A DNA stretch of 33,932 nucleotides from Desmonostoc muscorum FACHB-395 (lineage in GTDB: Bacteria; Cyanobacteriota; Cyanobacteriia; Cyanobacteriales; Nostocaceae), in assembly GCF_014698035.1 (NCBI RefSeq), contig NZ_JACJSF010000086.1:1-33932 (forward strand), in the 5' to 3' direction. A program made the position numbers and the translations under genes. The notes below the pieces were generated by a model that was not told where the DNA came from, did no database searches, and was given only the letters and a program-made list of their open reading frames with translations. Of this stretch, positions 14,720 through 22,638 are shown one piece after another (the first letter of the stretch is position 1; each line of letters starts with the position of its first letter).

Positions 14720-15670
14720 TTAATTATCTAAAGAATTATAGGCAAGATTCAGTTGGGTGGCGGACTCTTCTAATAAGCGTTGTTCATCAGCATTTCTTGG
14801 TAACACCAGTTGGCGCTCAATACCTATTGAGCTAACGATACATGGAAGTCCAAAAACAACTTCATTGCCAACTCCATAGCTAGAATCTGCTCTCACTGAT
14901 ACTGGAAATATTTGTTTTTCATCTCGCAGGATAGTATCAATTAACTGACAAACTGCTATTGATATGCCATAGCTAGTATTTCCTTTACGTTCAGAAATGT
15001 TATAGCCTCGCTTACGGGTTAACTCTGCGTACTCTTGGTGAATTTGCTCCAGCGTCGCTCCTTGTGGTATAGGAAATTCCGTTAATGCAATTCCCCCAAT
15101 AAACGCACTAGACCAAACGACAAATTCACTGTCTCCATGCTCTCCAATCACATAAACATGAACATCTTGTTTTGCAACATTCAGTCGCTTACCAAGTTGA
15201 TATCTCAGTCTCGCAGTATCAAGAACGGTTCCCGACCCGAAAATTAGGTTTTCTGCTCTGGTGGAACTGGCGATTGCAATCCGCGTTAGTACATCAACTG
15301 GATTGCTAACAATAAGCACAATTGAATTCGGTGCAACTCGATCCAATTCTTTCATCGTCGAACGTATGATTTCTGCATTGTCACTCAACGTATCTAATCG
15401 GCTCTGTCCAAGTTTCGGCTGTACCCCAACAGTTACGACAATTACATCAGAATCAGCTAAATCCTCATACTTATTTGATGGTATGATCTCCATTTCTTCA
15501 AGTAAGGGAATGCTGTCTTCAATATCCCATGCTTGCCCCTCAGCTTTTGATAAGGTTCGGTCAAAAAGCACGACTCTCACACATTTTCGGAGTAGCACTA
15601 AAGCATTTGCTACGTCTGCACCCACATTCCCCGCACCAATCACCCCGACCTTGGATGTTTTACTACTCAT
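14720..15670 (-). CDS. L-lactate/malate dehydrogenase family protein
   Basis: A full-length, 316-residue NAD-dependent 2-hydroxyacid dehydrogenase. It has the Rossmann motif VGVIGAGNVGADVA (8-21), Asp37 for the NAD ribose, Asn123 (VSNPVD), and the catalytic GSGTVLDTARLR (Asp151, Arg154) and IGEHGDS (His178). Arg91 fits the mobile-loop Arg109 of LDH. The specificity position, Gln102 in LDH (QKPG) and Arg in MDH (RKPG), reads Pro85 in VQPKLGQSR. The substrate is therefore uncertain; general LDH fold and chemistry are not. The ATG at 15670 begins MSSKTSKVGV. The gene stands alone, surrounded by truncated genes and repeats. Confidence 0.85.
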   Translation of the reverse strand: MSSKTSKVGVIGAGNVGADVANALVLLRKCVRVVLFDRTLSKAEGQAWDIEDSIPLLEEMEIIPSNKYEDLADSDVIVVTVGVQPKLGQSRLDTLSDNAEIIRSTMKELDRVAPNSIVLIVSNPVDVLTRIAIASSTRAENLIFGSGTVLDTARLRYQLGKRLNVAKQDVHVYVIGEHGDSEFVVWSSAFIGGIALTEFPIPQGATLEQIHQEYAELTRKRGYNISERKGNTSYGISIAVCQLIDTILRDEKQIFPVSVRADSSYGVGNEVVFGLPCIVSSIGIERQLVLPRNADEQRLLEESATQLNLAYNSLDN

Positions 15671-15847
15671 GTTGTATCTACCTTTTTTGTAACTGTTTTT
15701 GGCTTTGGGTTAAGAATATAACTGATATTGTCCAAAATCACGCAATTCGGCAATTGAATTGTGCAATCATTCCATCCAACAGTGCCATAAATTAATCCCT
15801 CTAGCGATCGCAACTCTCAAAAACACGTCTCATAAAAATGTCAAAGC

Positions 15848-15985
15848 TAGTAGCTTCTCTAACACAAAAGCTTCTAAGCCGAATCTTTGCGCGATTTCCC
15901 ACCAACACGCCACTCATCACTCCAATAGCCTACATCAGCAGGGCTTTCGGCAATCAGAGAGAGAATCGATTGCTCTTAGGTGATG
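15848..15985 (+). repeat. dispersed repeat C, copy 1
   Basis: From TAGTAGCTTCTCTAACACAA to CTTAGGTGATG, this aligns with 24891-25022 with one short gap. It contains GCTTCTCTAACACAAAAGC, which can pair at its ends. One end lies where the HNH gene at 16114 loses its family sequence. Its reading frames hold stops that differ between copies, so it is not a gene. The spacer 15671-15847 shows nothing else except a HIP1-like site near 15805. Confidence 0.75.
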
Positions 15986-16114
15986 GTCTACGTGTAGGAT
16001 AATATGGTCAATAGAAAATAGAGCAGCACTTGCAACTTCAGAAGAATGACAGTATTCACAAAGAAATTTTGCTCTTTGTCTGAATAATTTTTTGGTTGCA
16101 TCATTAACTGTCAT
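15935..16114 (-). pseudogene. HNH endonuclease, N-terminal fragment
   Basis: The ATG at 16114 overlaps the stop of the upstream gene (ATGA), so the two were translationally coupled. The first 39 residues, MTVNDATKKLFRQRAKFLCE and on through YCHSSEVASA to LFSIDHII, match the start of cyanobacterial HNH endonucleases: the CxxC zinc pair and the DHI of the HNH motif. The conserved proline, GG, Asn and second Cys pair that should follow are absent. The frame continues into repeat C (from about 15985) and stops at 15935. The protein would lack most of the active site. Confidence 0.75.
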
Positions 16115-16350
16115 GATTCAGAAATGATTTTGGCATTAAGCAAGGTAAAAATTCTATCTAGTTCCAATATGCCTGCCAATTCAGCATCTTCTTCTGTGGT
16201 TAGCAATCCAGCTTTCTTTTTCTCAGACAATTCTTCGAGTCGAGACTGTAATTCTTCAGTAAACTTAAACAAATGTATGTCCCTAACTTTACTGAGTTTG
16301 ATTCCAGAATCTACCCAGAATGAGGGTTGAACCATCATTTGAGTAATCAT
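16111..16350 (-). CDS. small hypothetical protein coupled to HNH gene
   Basis: A 79-residue protein of a type often found directly before small HNH nuclease genes in cyanobacteria. It starts MITQMMVQPSFWVDSGIKLS and then forms a long charged helix (EELQSRLEELSEKKKAGLLTTEEDAEL), ending in a hydrophobic helix. The four-base ATGA overlap with the HNH frame indicates one transcript and coupled translation. The pair may act as a two-component nuclease module, possibly with this as inhibitor or helper; that is inference. Its partner is now truncated, so the module is probably dead. Confidence 0.65.
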   Translation of the reverse strand: MITQMMVQPSFWVDSGIKLSKVRDIHLFKFTEELQSRLEELSEKKKAGLLTTEEDAELAGILELDRIFTLLNAKIISES

Positions 16351-16472
16351 AAGCTGTATGTCTCGTTTAATTTAGCGGACTGGTGGTATTTTAACAGCGA
16401 ATCTTCCTTACCTGCTTTATTTTGAATGCCAGTTGATAAAAGGTAATGCGGTAGACTTGTCTTTTTCCGCAA

Positions 16473-16639
16473 GGAAGAAGCTCAAGTTCGCGGATGCCGT
16501 CTGTAATACGCTAGCTTGTGCTGATTTCTAACCTTTGTAATGCCAACTTCAAGATTATTCGTTTTTTGCGTAAAGCACGAAACTTGAGGTGAATAGTATT
16601 ATATAACGGTATCTATTATGGATAAACTGGGGACAACAC
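16473..16639 (+). repeat. dispersed repeat A (with D), copy 1
   Basis: 16473-16593 aligns without gaps to 21701-21821, with 109 of 121 bases identical. 16586-16639 continues as unit D, also seen at 14226-14279. Translation of the best open frame shows about ten amino-acid changes for twelve base changes, so it does not behave as coding. Together with repeat B it fills most of the spacer 16351-16821. Confidence 0.8.
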
Positions 16640-16650
16640 TAAAAGTCTCC

Positions 16651-16749
16651 TATATAATTTACTTCTATCAAAAACTGCTCTAGCTTCCGTCTAGGGCAGT
16701 TTTTGATTGCACGGTATAAACCAGATTCACAACTGCATCTAATGGTGAA
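16651..16749 (+). repeat. dispersed repeat B, copy 1, with conserved hairpin
   Basis: Aligns without gaps to 22639-22737, about 85 of 99 identical. The core AAAACTGCTCTAG (16671-16683), a 7-nt loop and CTAGGGCAGTTTT (16691-16703) form a strong stem ending in a T run, like an intrinsic terminator. In the other copy a pair in the stem has changed from A-T to G-C on both sides. The bases from 16750 to 16821 should hold the ydcF-like gene's promoter, but none is clear. Confidence 0.8.
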
Positions 16750-16821
16750 GCATATAACAGTATAGAACTTAAGCACTTAACTTGATATTGAAACTAAGAA
16801 TGAAAAATAAGACAACGCCCC

Positions 16822-17427
16822 ATGCTCAATTACAAAATTTCCAAAAAATGGTTAATTTTGGTGACACTAGCTTTGATATCTGCCTTGTTGCTGGCGATCG
16901 CTTCTTCTGCCTCAAGTATTTATTTATATGGCAGCAGTACTAATAATATCAAGGCAGATGCAGCAATTGTTTTAGGAGCGGCAGTTTGGGGAGAAGAACC
17001 ATCTCCTGTTTTCAGAGAGCGAATTAACCACGCCATCAACTTATATAAAAATGGATCTGTTAAAACAATCATTTTTACTGGCGGAGTTGGCGAGAGTAAT
17101 GAACCACCTGAAGCTATAGTTGGAAAAAATTATGCACTCGCGCAACAGGTAAAAGCTGCTGATATTCTCACTGAAACTCAATCTCGTACAACTCACCAGA
17201 ACCTCACAAATGCTTTGGAAGTAGCGAAAGCTCACCAATTAAACAAGTTTCTTATTGTTAGCGATCCATTGCACATGAAACGAGCAGTATTGATGGCGCG
17301 AAATTTAGGAATGGATGCACATTCGTCTCCTACACCGACTACCCGCTATCGCAGTTTTCACAGTCAAATGGAGTTTTTGAGCCGAGAAACTTATTTTTAC
17401 TTTGTCTACTTAGTGTTTAAAATCTAG
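16822..17427 (+). CDS. SanA/YdcF-like DUF218 membrane-anchored protein
   Basis: A 201-residue protein with one N-terminal membrane anchor (about residues 11-31) and a DUF218 domain. The domain has ADAAIVLGAAVWGEEPSPVF, RINHAINLYKNG, IIFTGGVGES, the E..S...T..N region (TETQSRTTHQNLTNA) and IVSDPLHMKRA. This order is that of the SanA/ElyC/YdcF group, linked to envelope integrity and peptidoglycan or vancomycin tolerance in other bacteria; the reaction is not established. The domain would face the periplasm. The ATG at 16822 has no strong Shine-Dalgarno. A HIP1 octamer lies inside the anchor codons. It stands alone after repeat B. Confidence 0.85.
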   Translation: MLNYKISKKWLILVTLALISALLLAIASSASSIYLYGSSTNNIKADAAIVLGAAVWGEEPSPVFRERINHAINLYKNGSVKTIIFTGGVGESNEPPEAIVGKNYALAQQVKAADILTETQSRTTHQNLTNALEVAKAHQLNKFLIVSDPLHMKRAVLMARNLGMDAHSSPTPTTRYRSFHSQMEFLSRETYFYFVYLVFKI

Positions 17428-17557
17428 CTTTAGCAGACTGCAACTAAAAATTACCTAGTTGAGCGATGACACAAAGTACCCCCTAGAAGCGATCGCAACA
17501 ACAAAAGCAAGTTTAGTGAGCGCTCACGCCTGAAATCGCTTTAATAGTTATTATTCG

Positions 17558-17602
17558 GGTTTACCGAACCGCAAAATTAGGGTAAACCGTAATCTTTTTT
17601 TA
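17558..17602 (+). terminator. terminator-like hairpin in the ydcF-nucA spacer
   Basis: GGTTTACC (17558-17565) and GGTAAACC (17581-17588) form a perfect 8-bp stem with a 15-nt loop, with CTTTTTTT about 5 nt later. It lies about 130 nt past the ydcF-like stop. The rest of the 541-base spacer 17428-17968 shows only a HIP1 site near 17489 and no convincing gene; the minus-strand 64-codon frame at 17610-17804 has no support. Confidence 0.45.
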
Positions 17603-17968
17603 GGTCGAATTAAGTGCGGTAATCATCCTTATAAAAGGCGGCTCCAGACGATGGAACAGCAGTCAATCTCAAAAAACTTAGTGAAATTTGGAATTTAGGT
17701 CTGATATCGTTTCTCTTTCTGAGGAAAACCCGCTTATTCCGGTTTTTACACTTGGTCAACTCGCCATTGCTCAAATTTTCTCTAAAAATACTATTCTTTT
17801 GCACTTGAATTTCAGATAATCACCTCAATGATTACTAAATGTTAATCCAATATTCACAGCTTATTAACCTCTTTTTATACAACCACAGCTACATTGTGAT
17901 TGCTAAAAGTTTTGCTGAATTTCTGTAACTTTAACAGAAACAATTGTAGTTTGTTTAAATAATAACAA

Positions 17969-18822
17969 ATGAATAAGTCTCAGTTTTTCAGGGCTATTCT
18001 ACCTATTGCTGTGCCAGCGGCAATATCTTTCACTCTGCTTAATTATCTACAAAAGCCACTAACAGCCCAAACCTCAAACATTCATTTAACGATGGGTAAT
18101 CCCAGTAATGCTGGGAGTAGTTACAGTAATCTTTTATTTTATTAAGTAAATCTCAATATGCGGTTTCTTATAACTGCTATAGAGGGACACCAAATTGGGT
18201 AAGTTGGCAGTTAAACCCATCATGGTTAGGAAGCGCACCTCGCCAAGATGATTTTCGTGCCGATACTACACTACCTTCAGGCTGCTATCGAGTAAGTTCG
18301 TCTGACTATACAGGCAGTGGTTTTGACCGTGGACACATGGCTCCCTCGGCAGATAGAACAAATACGATTGCTAATAACTCGGCTACTTTTTTCATGACAA
18401 ACATGATACCCCAAGCACCCGACAATAATCAGGGAGTATGGGCGAATTTAGAAAATTATTGTAGAGATTTAGTGGTCAATCAAGGTAAAGAACTCTACAT
18501 TATTTCGGGTTCTTATGGCACTGGTGGAACAGGATCAAATGGAACAAGAACTACAATCGCTAATGGTAACGTTACTGTCCCGTCCAGAACTTGGAAGGTT
18601 ATTGTAGTCTTAAATAGACCAAATTCTGGAGCTAGTAGCGTAACTACTAGCACAAGAGTAATCGGTGTAAACATACCTAATACACAAGGTGTTAGAAATG
18701 CAAATTGGAGAAGCTACAGAGTTAGTGTTGACTCTATCGAAACAAACACTGGTTACAATTTGCTCTCTAATGTTTCTACATCTATTCAAAGTACAATTGA
18801 GTCTAGAGTTGACAATTTGTAA
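17969..18822 (+). pseudogene. nucA: NucA-type DNA/RNA non-specific endonuclease, frameshifted
   Basis: Together two frames give a protein close to Anabaena NucA, a secreted Mg2+-dependent beta-beta-alpha-Me nuclease. Frame one starts at the ATG at 17969: a signal-like N-terminus, then IHLTMGNPSNAGSSYSN, and a stop at 18143. The other is open from 18130: LLSKSQYAVSYNCYRGTPNW, then the active site SGFDRGHMAPSADR (DRGH at 18325-18336), NNQGVWANLENYCRDLV, and the end TSIQSTIESRVDNL. One base is missing in the T-rich stretch 18128-18143. No canonical slippery heptamer is seen, so it is a mutation or a sequencing error, not obvious recoding. An annotation starting at 18337 would miss the catalytic motif. 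The nuiA inhibitor gene is convergent. Confidence 0.88.
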
Positions 18823-18848
18823 GCATAGTTAGCTCATTGACAACTTAA

Positions 18849-18875
18849 AGCCTGTCTGTAAATTATAGACAGGCT
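18849..18875. terminator. bidirectional terminator between nucA and nuiA
   Basis: AGCCTGTCT (18849-18857) and AGACAGGCT (18867-18875) form a perfect 9-bp stem with a 9-nt loop, midway between the convergent nucA and nuiA stops. T-rich sequence is modest on both sides. Placement argues for termination of both genes. Confidence 0.65.
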
Positions 18876-18884
18876 AATGATTAA

Positions 18885-19286
18885 TTAAGTTTCTACAACT
18901 TTTGTGGAAATTCCAGCGAAATCTCTTGATAAAGTTTTACCAACAATATAAACATCAATATTTATTGTACCCAAACGATAAACCTTGATATCTGTAAGAT
19001 TATCCTTTAGTGTTTTGACAAGTGATCTAAACTTTGGCACATTTTGTTTTTGTATTTCATCATGCCATTCTTTTTCCTCAGCACAGTTACGAAATATATA
19101 ATCTAGCTCTACTTCTTCAATTGATGTTTCTAGAGAATCTCCTGTTAACTGGAGAAGTTTTTGAGCGGTCATTGGTTCTTGCGCTTGATTAGACCACAAA
19201 AAAGCTTCAAATGAATACTCTGATTCACTTATCATTAACAAACCATCGGAGGCTTGTTTAAGTTTTTCCGTAATCTCGTTAGTCAT
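18885..19286 (-). CDS. nuiA: NuiA, protein inhibitor of nuclease A
   Basis: The 133 residues closely follow Anabaena NuiA (135 residues): ITEKLKQASDGLLMISESEY, FEAFLW, VYRLGTINIDVYIVGKT and the end FAGISTKVVET. NuiA is an alpha-beta-alpha protein that blocks NucA with very high affinity. Its C-terminal threonine and a glutamate near residue 24 reach the nuclease metal site; here the terminal Thr133 and Glu21/Glu23 are present. It lacks a signal peptide, so it protects the cytoplasm from unexported NucA. The gene is convergent with nucA and lies 15 bp after the exported-protein gene at 19302, probably in one transcript. The inhibitor is intact although its nuclease is frameshifted. Confidence 0.93.
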   Translation of the reverse strand: MTNEITEKLKQASDGLLMISESEYSFEAFLWSNQAQEPMTAQKLLQLTGDSLETSIEEVELDYIFRNCAEEKEWHDEIQKQNVPKFRSLVKTLKDNLTDIKVYRLGTINIDVYIVGKTLSRDFAGISTKVVET

Positions 19287-19301
19287 AAAATTTATTTATG
19301 G

Positions 19302-20414
19302 TTATGAGCATTGGTTTTTGAGTTTGCCAATCAGAGAATTAAGATTGATTTGAGTGGGCCAACCTTGAGGAAGATTTGCAGAATTATATCCTCTGTCTTT
19401 CAATCCTTGAATAAATTGATTGCGGATGTATGCACTATCAAAAGTCCCAAGCCCATCAAAATAAACATCAGTTAGGTGAGCAGGGTCTAAAGCCATTTCA
19501 CCTTTATATACTGCACCATCATTTGAATCATCCCAACCCCAAGGGGTATTAGCAGAATTTGTACTGCAAGTTGGTGTACCAGCGCCACACCCACCACTCG
19601 AATCTCCCTTGAAAGTTCCCCAACTAGCGAAAGTATTGGCAGAAGAACTTGATAAAGAAGCTTCATTTAATTGATGTTGCCACATTCCTGCTTCGGCAAA
19701 CACATCAAGCAATTGATACTGTACATCGCGGTCATTCCCCGAAGCAGGAAGTTCTGTTGTAGTAGCACTCGGATAGTAAATAATCCCATCCTCGCTACTT
19801 GCACCCTTAAAGTTTCCAGTATAAGGCCAAGCTTTTAATCCATGACCTTTAGCTTCTTGAGTCGTCAATGGGTGCTGTGAACCACTGTAACTATTCATCG
19901 TCAGTGTGCCATCAATACTTTCTGCACCATTGCGTAAAGGACTACCAGTTGGAGTGTAAGAGTAGAAATCGTTATGGAATACAGTGACAACGCCTTCTAA
20001 TTTACCAAAAGCTGAACCGTCCTTACGGACAATTGTAAGTAAACCCTCTAAATCATTTTCGTGTTCTTGATCAAAAGGAATATCAGTCCAGTCTTGAGGA
20101 TGGTAAAAGGAATATGTAACAAACCAATGAGTACAAGTTTCAGCTACAGAATAGTAAGCATGAGCAGAAAGTGGAAAAAGGATTAGGTTATCCCAGTTAT
20201 TTGTTCCTCGCCAATCGTTATCGTAATCAAATCGTGTAATGTAGTCTCCACTATACTTGGTGCTGTCTGTGTCTTGATAGTGAATAGGAGCATGATATAA
20301 AGCTAAAGCTAAATCAGTGGTGGATTGAGCAATTACTTTTGTATCTGTTAAAATACCAATTACTATTGCTACAAGCAGTCCAAAAGCCACAAGAAAAACT
20401 TTTTTGAAACTCAT
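19302..20414 (-). CDS. exported protein of unknown function, NPP1/Vps62-like HxNDxEG motif
   Basis: A 370-residue protein with a signal peptide or N-terminal anchor (residues 1-30, ending VIAQS). The mature part is rich in Asp, Tyr and Trp. It has YSFYHPQDWTDIPFDQEHEN followed by DLEG, recalling the H-x-D-x-E-G region of NPP1/Vps62-type proteins, which bind a metal there. Further on are four Cys including GGCGAGTPTCS and a final Cys (KNQCS), suggesting disulfides and an extracytoplasmic location. I cannot assign a reaction. It sits directly upstream of nuiA on the same strand and is divergent from the S1/P1 nuclease, so it may belong to the same extracellular nucleic-acid or envelope programme; that is inference. 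Confidence 0.6.
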   Translation of the reverse strand: MSFKKVFLVAFGLLVAIVIGILTDTKVIAQSTTDLALALYHAPIHYQDTDSTKYSGDYITRFDYDNDWRGTNNWDNLILFPLSAHAYYSVAETCTHWFVTYSFYHPQDWTDIPFDQEHENDLEGLLTIVRKDGSAFGKLEGVVTVFHNDFYSYTPTGSPLRNGAESIDGTLTMNSYSGSQHPLTTQEAKGHGLKAWPYTGNFKGASSEDGIIYYPSATTTELPASGNDRDVQYQLLDVFAEAGMWQHQLNEASLSSSSANTFASWGTFKGDSSGGCGAGTPTCSTNSANTPWGWDDSNDGAVYKGEMALDPAHLTDVYFDGLGTFDSAYIRNQFIQGLKDRGYNSANLPQGWPTQINLNSLIGKLKNQCS

Positions 20415-20545
20415 TCAGTTTCACCTTTGCTCATCAACAAGATTCAGTATAAAAGCCAATATTTAAGAATTGGTAATGACTCAGGTGATTCGTGCGATTA
20501 TAAAGTTAAGATTTGTGTTGACACTCAATTATTAGCGAGATCATT
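20415..20545. promoter_or_regulatory. divergent promoter region, exported protein / S1-P1 nuclease
   Basis: These 131 bases separate two divergent starts and must hold both promoters. TTGTTG and TATAAA-like boxes lie near 20440-20455 for the minus direction. On the plus strand TTGTGTTGACA at about 20513-20523 is close to the ATG at 20546, so the plus -10 is unclear. No operator repeat is evident. Confidence 0.35.
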
Positions 20546-21535
20546 ATGAATAAGAGACTTTCAATTCAAAAAATCTCTTTCATAACAAAAAATTCCCTTA
20601 AGTTTTCTTTATTGACAGCATTATCAACAATCTTGGTTTGGCAGTACCCAGCTTTTGCTTGGAATAAGTCTGGACACATGGTTTCAGGAGCAATCAGCTA
20701 CAGTGAACTCAAGCAAAATCATCAACAAGTAATTGAGAAAATTGCCGCCATTTTAAGAGAACACCCCGAATACTCTAAATTTGAGCAGCAGTGGAAGTCT
20801 CTTAATCAGTCTAATATTTCTGCTGAAAATAAAAATTTGTATTTGTTTATGTGGGCGGCAAAATGGGCAGATGAAGCCCGTAGCAATCAAACATTTGATC
20901 ACCCTACTTGGCACTACATAAATTTTCCTTATCAACCAAGCAATACCTCAAACTCAATTCTTCGTGAAATTCCAGGTGAAGAAAATATTATATTTGCTTT
21001 TCAAAAAAATCTTGATATTATTCAAAGTAATACTACCAACAGCGAAAAAGCAGTTGCAATATGCTGGTTATTCCATTTGATAGGAGATGTGCATCAGCCA
21101 TTGCATACTACTAAATTAATAACTAACCAGTATAAAGAACCAGAAGGTGATAGAGGTGGTACACGTTTTTATATTAGAGTTAACCCAGATAGTCAAACAA
21201 TTAGTTTGCATAAATTCTGGGATGACCTCATACTAGGCTCAGAAAACTTTCAAACTGTTCGCAACACCGCAACCAAGATAAGAGCCGACTATCAACGCAG
21301 TAAATTGCCAGAATTAAAAGAGACTCAATTTAATAATTGGGCAAAAGTAGAAAGTTTTAATATCGCAAAACAAAAAGCATATCTCAATGGCAAGCTTTCT
21401 GGCAGCACTGACAAGAATAATGGAAAGCTTTTACCGCCAAATTATGCTGCTACCGCCAAACCAATTGCCGAACGTCGGATGAGCTTGGCAGGCTACCGTC
21501 TAGCTGATGTGCTTAATAAACTGTTTGGCAAGTAA
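20546..21535 (+). CDS. secreted S1/P1-type nuclease
   Basis: A 329-residue zinc-dependent nuclease of the S1/P1 family, which degrades single-stranded DNA and RNA to 5'-nucleotides. A long signal peptide ends in PAFA at residue 38. The mature protein then begins with Trp39, which the family uses as a zinc ligand through its free N-terminus. All nine ligand positions of P1 have equivalents with matching spacing: Trp39, His44, Asp109, His123, His177, Asp181, His187, His222 and Asp226 (motifs WNKSGH, AKWADEAR, WHYIN, FHLIGDVHQPLH, LHKFWDD). The enzyme should be active and extracytoplasmic. It has its own terminator at 21563. It lies by nucA and nuiA, forming an extracellular nuclease cluster. 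Confidence 0.93.
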   Translation: MNKRLSIQKISFITKNSLKFSLLTALSTILVWQYPAFAWNKSGHMVSGAISYSELKQNHQQVIEKIAAILREHPEYSKFEQQWKSLNQSNISAENKNLYLFMWAAKWADEARSNQTFDHPTWHYINFPYQPSNTSNSILREIPGEENIIFAFQKNLDIIQSNTTNSEKAVAICWLFHLIGDVHQPLHTTKLITNQYKEPEGDRGGTRFYIRVNPDSQTISLHKFWDDLILGSENFQTVRNTATKIRADYQRSKLPELKETQFNNWAKVESFNIAKQKAYLNGKLSGSTDKNNGKLLPPNYAATAKPIAERRMSLAGYRLADVLNKLFGK

Positions 21536-21562
21536 TAAAAGATATACAATCTCTTTTGTTCT

Positions 21563-21588
21563 CCACCTACATGATGTGGGTGGTTTTT
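21563..21588 (+). terminator. terminator of the S1/P1 nuclease gene
   Basis: CCACCTAC (21563-21570) and GTGGGTGG (21576-21583) pair with one T-G wobble around a 5-nt loop and are followed by TTTTTGATTTT, 28 nt after the stop. This is a standard intrinsic terminator. Confidence 0.75.
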
Positions 21589-21700
21589 GATTTTACTAGA
21601 GCGATGTCTACGACGGGCTGTCCGGTGTCGCTACTTTCTCCATCCCCAGATTTGTCTTCTCAACACCCCATCACCAGCAACCATGTCTGTCAGCTGCCAG

Positions 21701-21821
21701 GGAAGAAGCTCAAATTCGCGGATGTCCTCTGTGATATGTTGGCTTGTACTGACTTTTAACCTTTGTAATGCCAACTTCAAGATTATTCGTTTTTTGCGTA
21801 AAGCATGAAAATTGAGGTGAA
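21701..21821 (+). repeat. dispersed repeat A, copy 2
   Basis: Aligns without gaps to 16473-16593 with 109 of 121 identical. Unit D, which follows it in copy 1, is missing; instead the cupin gene follows, and repeat B only returns at 22639. The remainder of the 427-base spacer 21536-21962 shows the terminator at 21563 and no gene. Confidence 0.8.
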
Positions 21822-21962
21822 CATCCTGAACAAGCTTCATTTCCGTATAATAAATAGTTAGGGTTCCCGCCTGACTGCACAAACATAGAGAAGTTTTTCT
21901 TCGATTCGTACCCTAGACATAATGCGATAGATATATGCCCCAGAATTCTTAGAGGTGTCAGT

Positions 21963-22424
21963 ATGACTGTTATCACTCCTGATCGTTTCGTCGTAGAGGA
22001 AAGCCCTTCTCACGCCGCGCACGAGCCAAATCGCACGCTCTGGATCAGTGAAGCAGGAGGGCTTACCCAGTTTGGCGCGTTCATCGAAGTTCTGCAACCT
22101 GGCTCTCATTCATCGATCAAGCATTGGCATAGTGCTGAGGATGAAATGGTCTATATCCTCGAAGGCGAGATCACACTCATTGAAGGAGACACAAAGACTG
22201 TACTACGTCCTGGCGACGCTGCAACTTTTCAAGCAGGAGTAGCGGTAGGTCACTTCCTTGAGAATCGCAGCGCCAAGGCAACGCGATGCCTAGTAGTCGG
22301 CAACCGAGCGGCAGTAGACACAATCACGTATCCTGACCTTGATCGGGTATGTCACCGCGATCGATCGCTGCCAGACGATATCTGGACTAACAGTGTGGGA
22401 GAAACTGCTCCGAGTCCCTACTAG
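21963..22424 (+). CDS. cupin-domain protein
   Basis: A 153-residue single-domain cupin, cytosolic. The first cupin motif is at residues 47-68, PGSHSSIKHWHSAEDEMVYI followed by LEGE, giving two His and a Glu as metal ligands. The second is PGDAATFQAGVAVGHFLEN, giving the third His. After it the chain ends in RDRSLPDDIW, seen in small cupins that bind sugars or organic acids. The metal site looks complete, so it could be an isomerase, dioxygenase or sensor; the substrate is unknown. GAGG lies 9 nt before the ATG. Its GC content looks higher than its neighbours', and repeats A and B flank it, which suggests it arrived as a cassette. Confidence 0.8.
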   Translation: MTVITPDRFVVEESPSHAAHEPNRTLWISEAGGLTQFGAFIEVLQPGSHSSIKHWHSAEDEMVYILEGEITLIEGDTKTVLRPGDAATFQAGVAVGHFLENRSAKATRCLVVGNRAAVDTITYPDLDRVCHRDRSLPDDIWTNSVGETAPSPY

Positions 22425-22602
22425 CAATAATTGCAGAATGCTTTTTGTACTATTTTTGTGGGTTTACCTTGACCAAATCCTTTGCCAGACATGGTAGTTG
22501 GTATATTTGATACAGGGATTTTAGCAGGGTTTGAGGGTTGTGAGGGGGAGCGATCGCCAAGCATCTTCTAAGAACGGCGCACTTCAACAGTTATTTCCGT
22601 GA

Positions 22603-22620
22603 TCAGGCGATCGCCTGATG
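22603..22620. repeat. 18-bp perfect palindrome around HIP1
   Basis: ATCAGGCGATCGCCTGAT reads the same on both strands and has the HIP1 octamer at its centre. It lies between the cupin gene and repeat B. A protein-binding site or a chance extension of HIP1 are both possible. Confidence 0.55.
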
Positions 22621-22638
22621 ATGCCAGAGGTGATTGCT

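Noticed and set aside
16473..16593. Repeat A as a small conserved gene on the minus strand
   Set aside because: Between copies almost every base change alters an amino acid, so there is no sign of protein-level selection.
18128..18145. Programmed -1 frameshifting in nucA
   Set aside because: The site is T-rich but has no X-XXY-YYZ heptamer in the right phase and no clear stimulatory stem; mutation or sequencing error is simpler.
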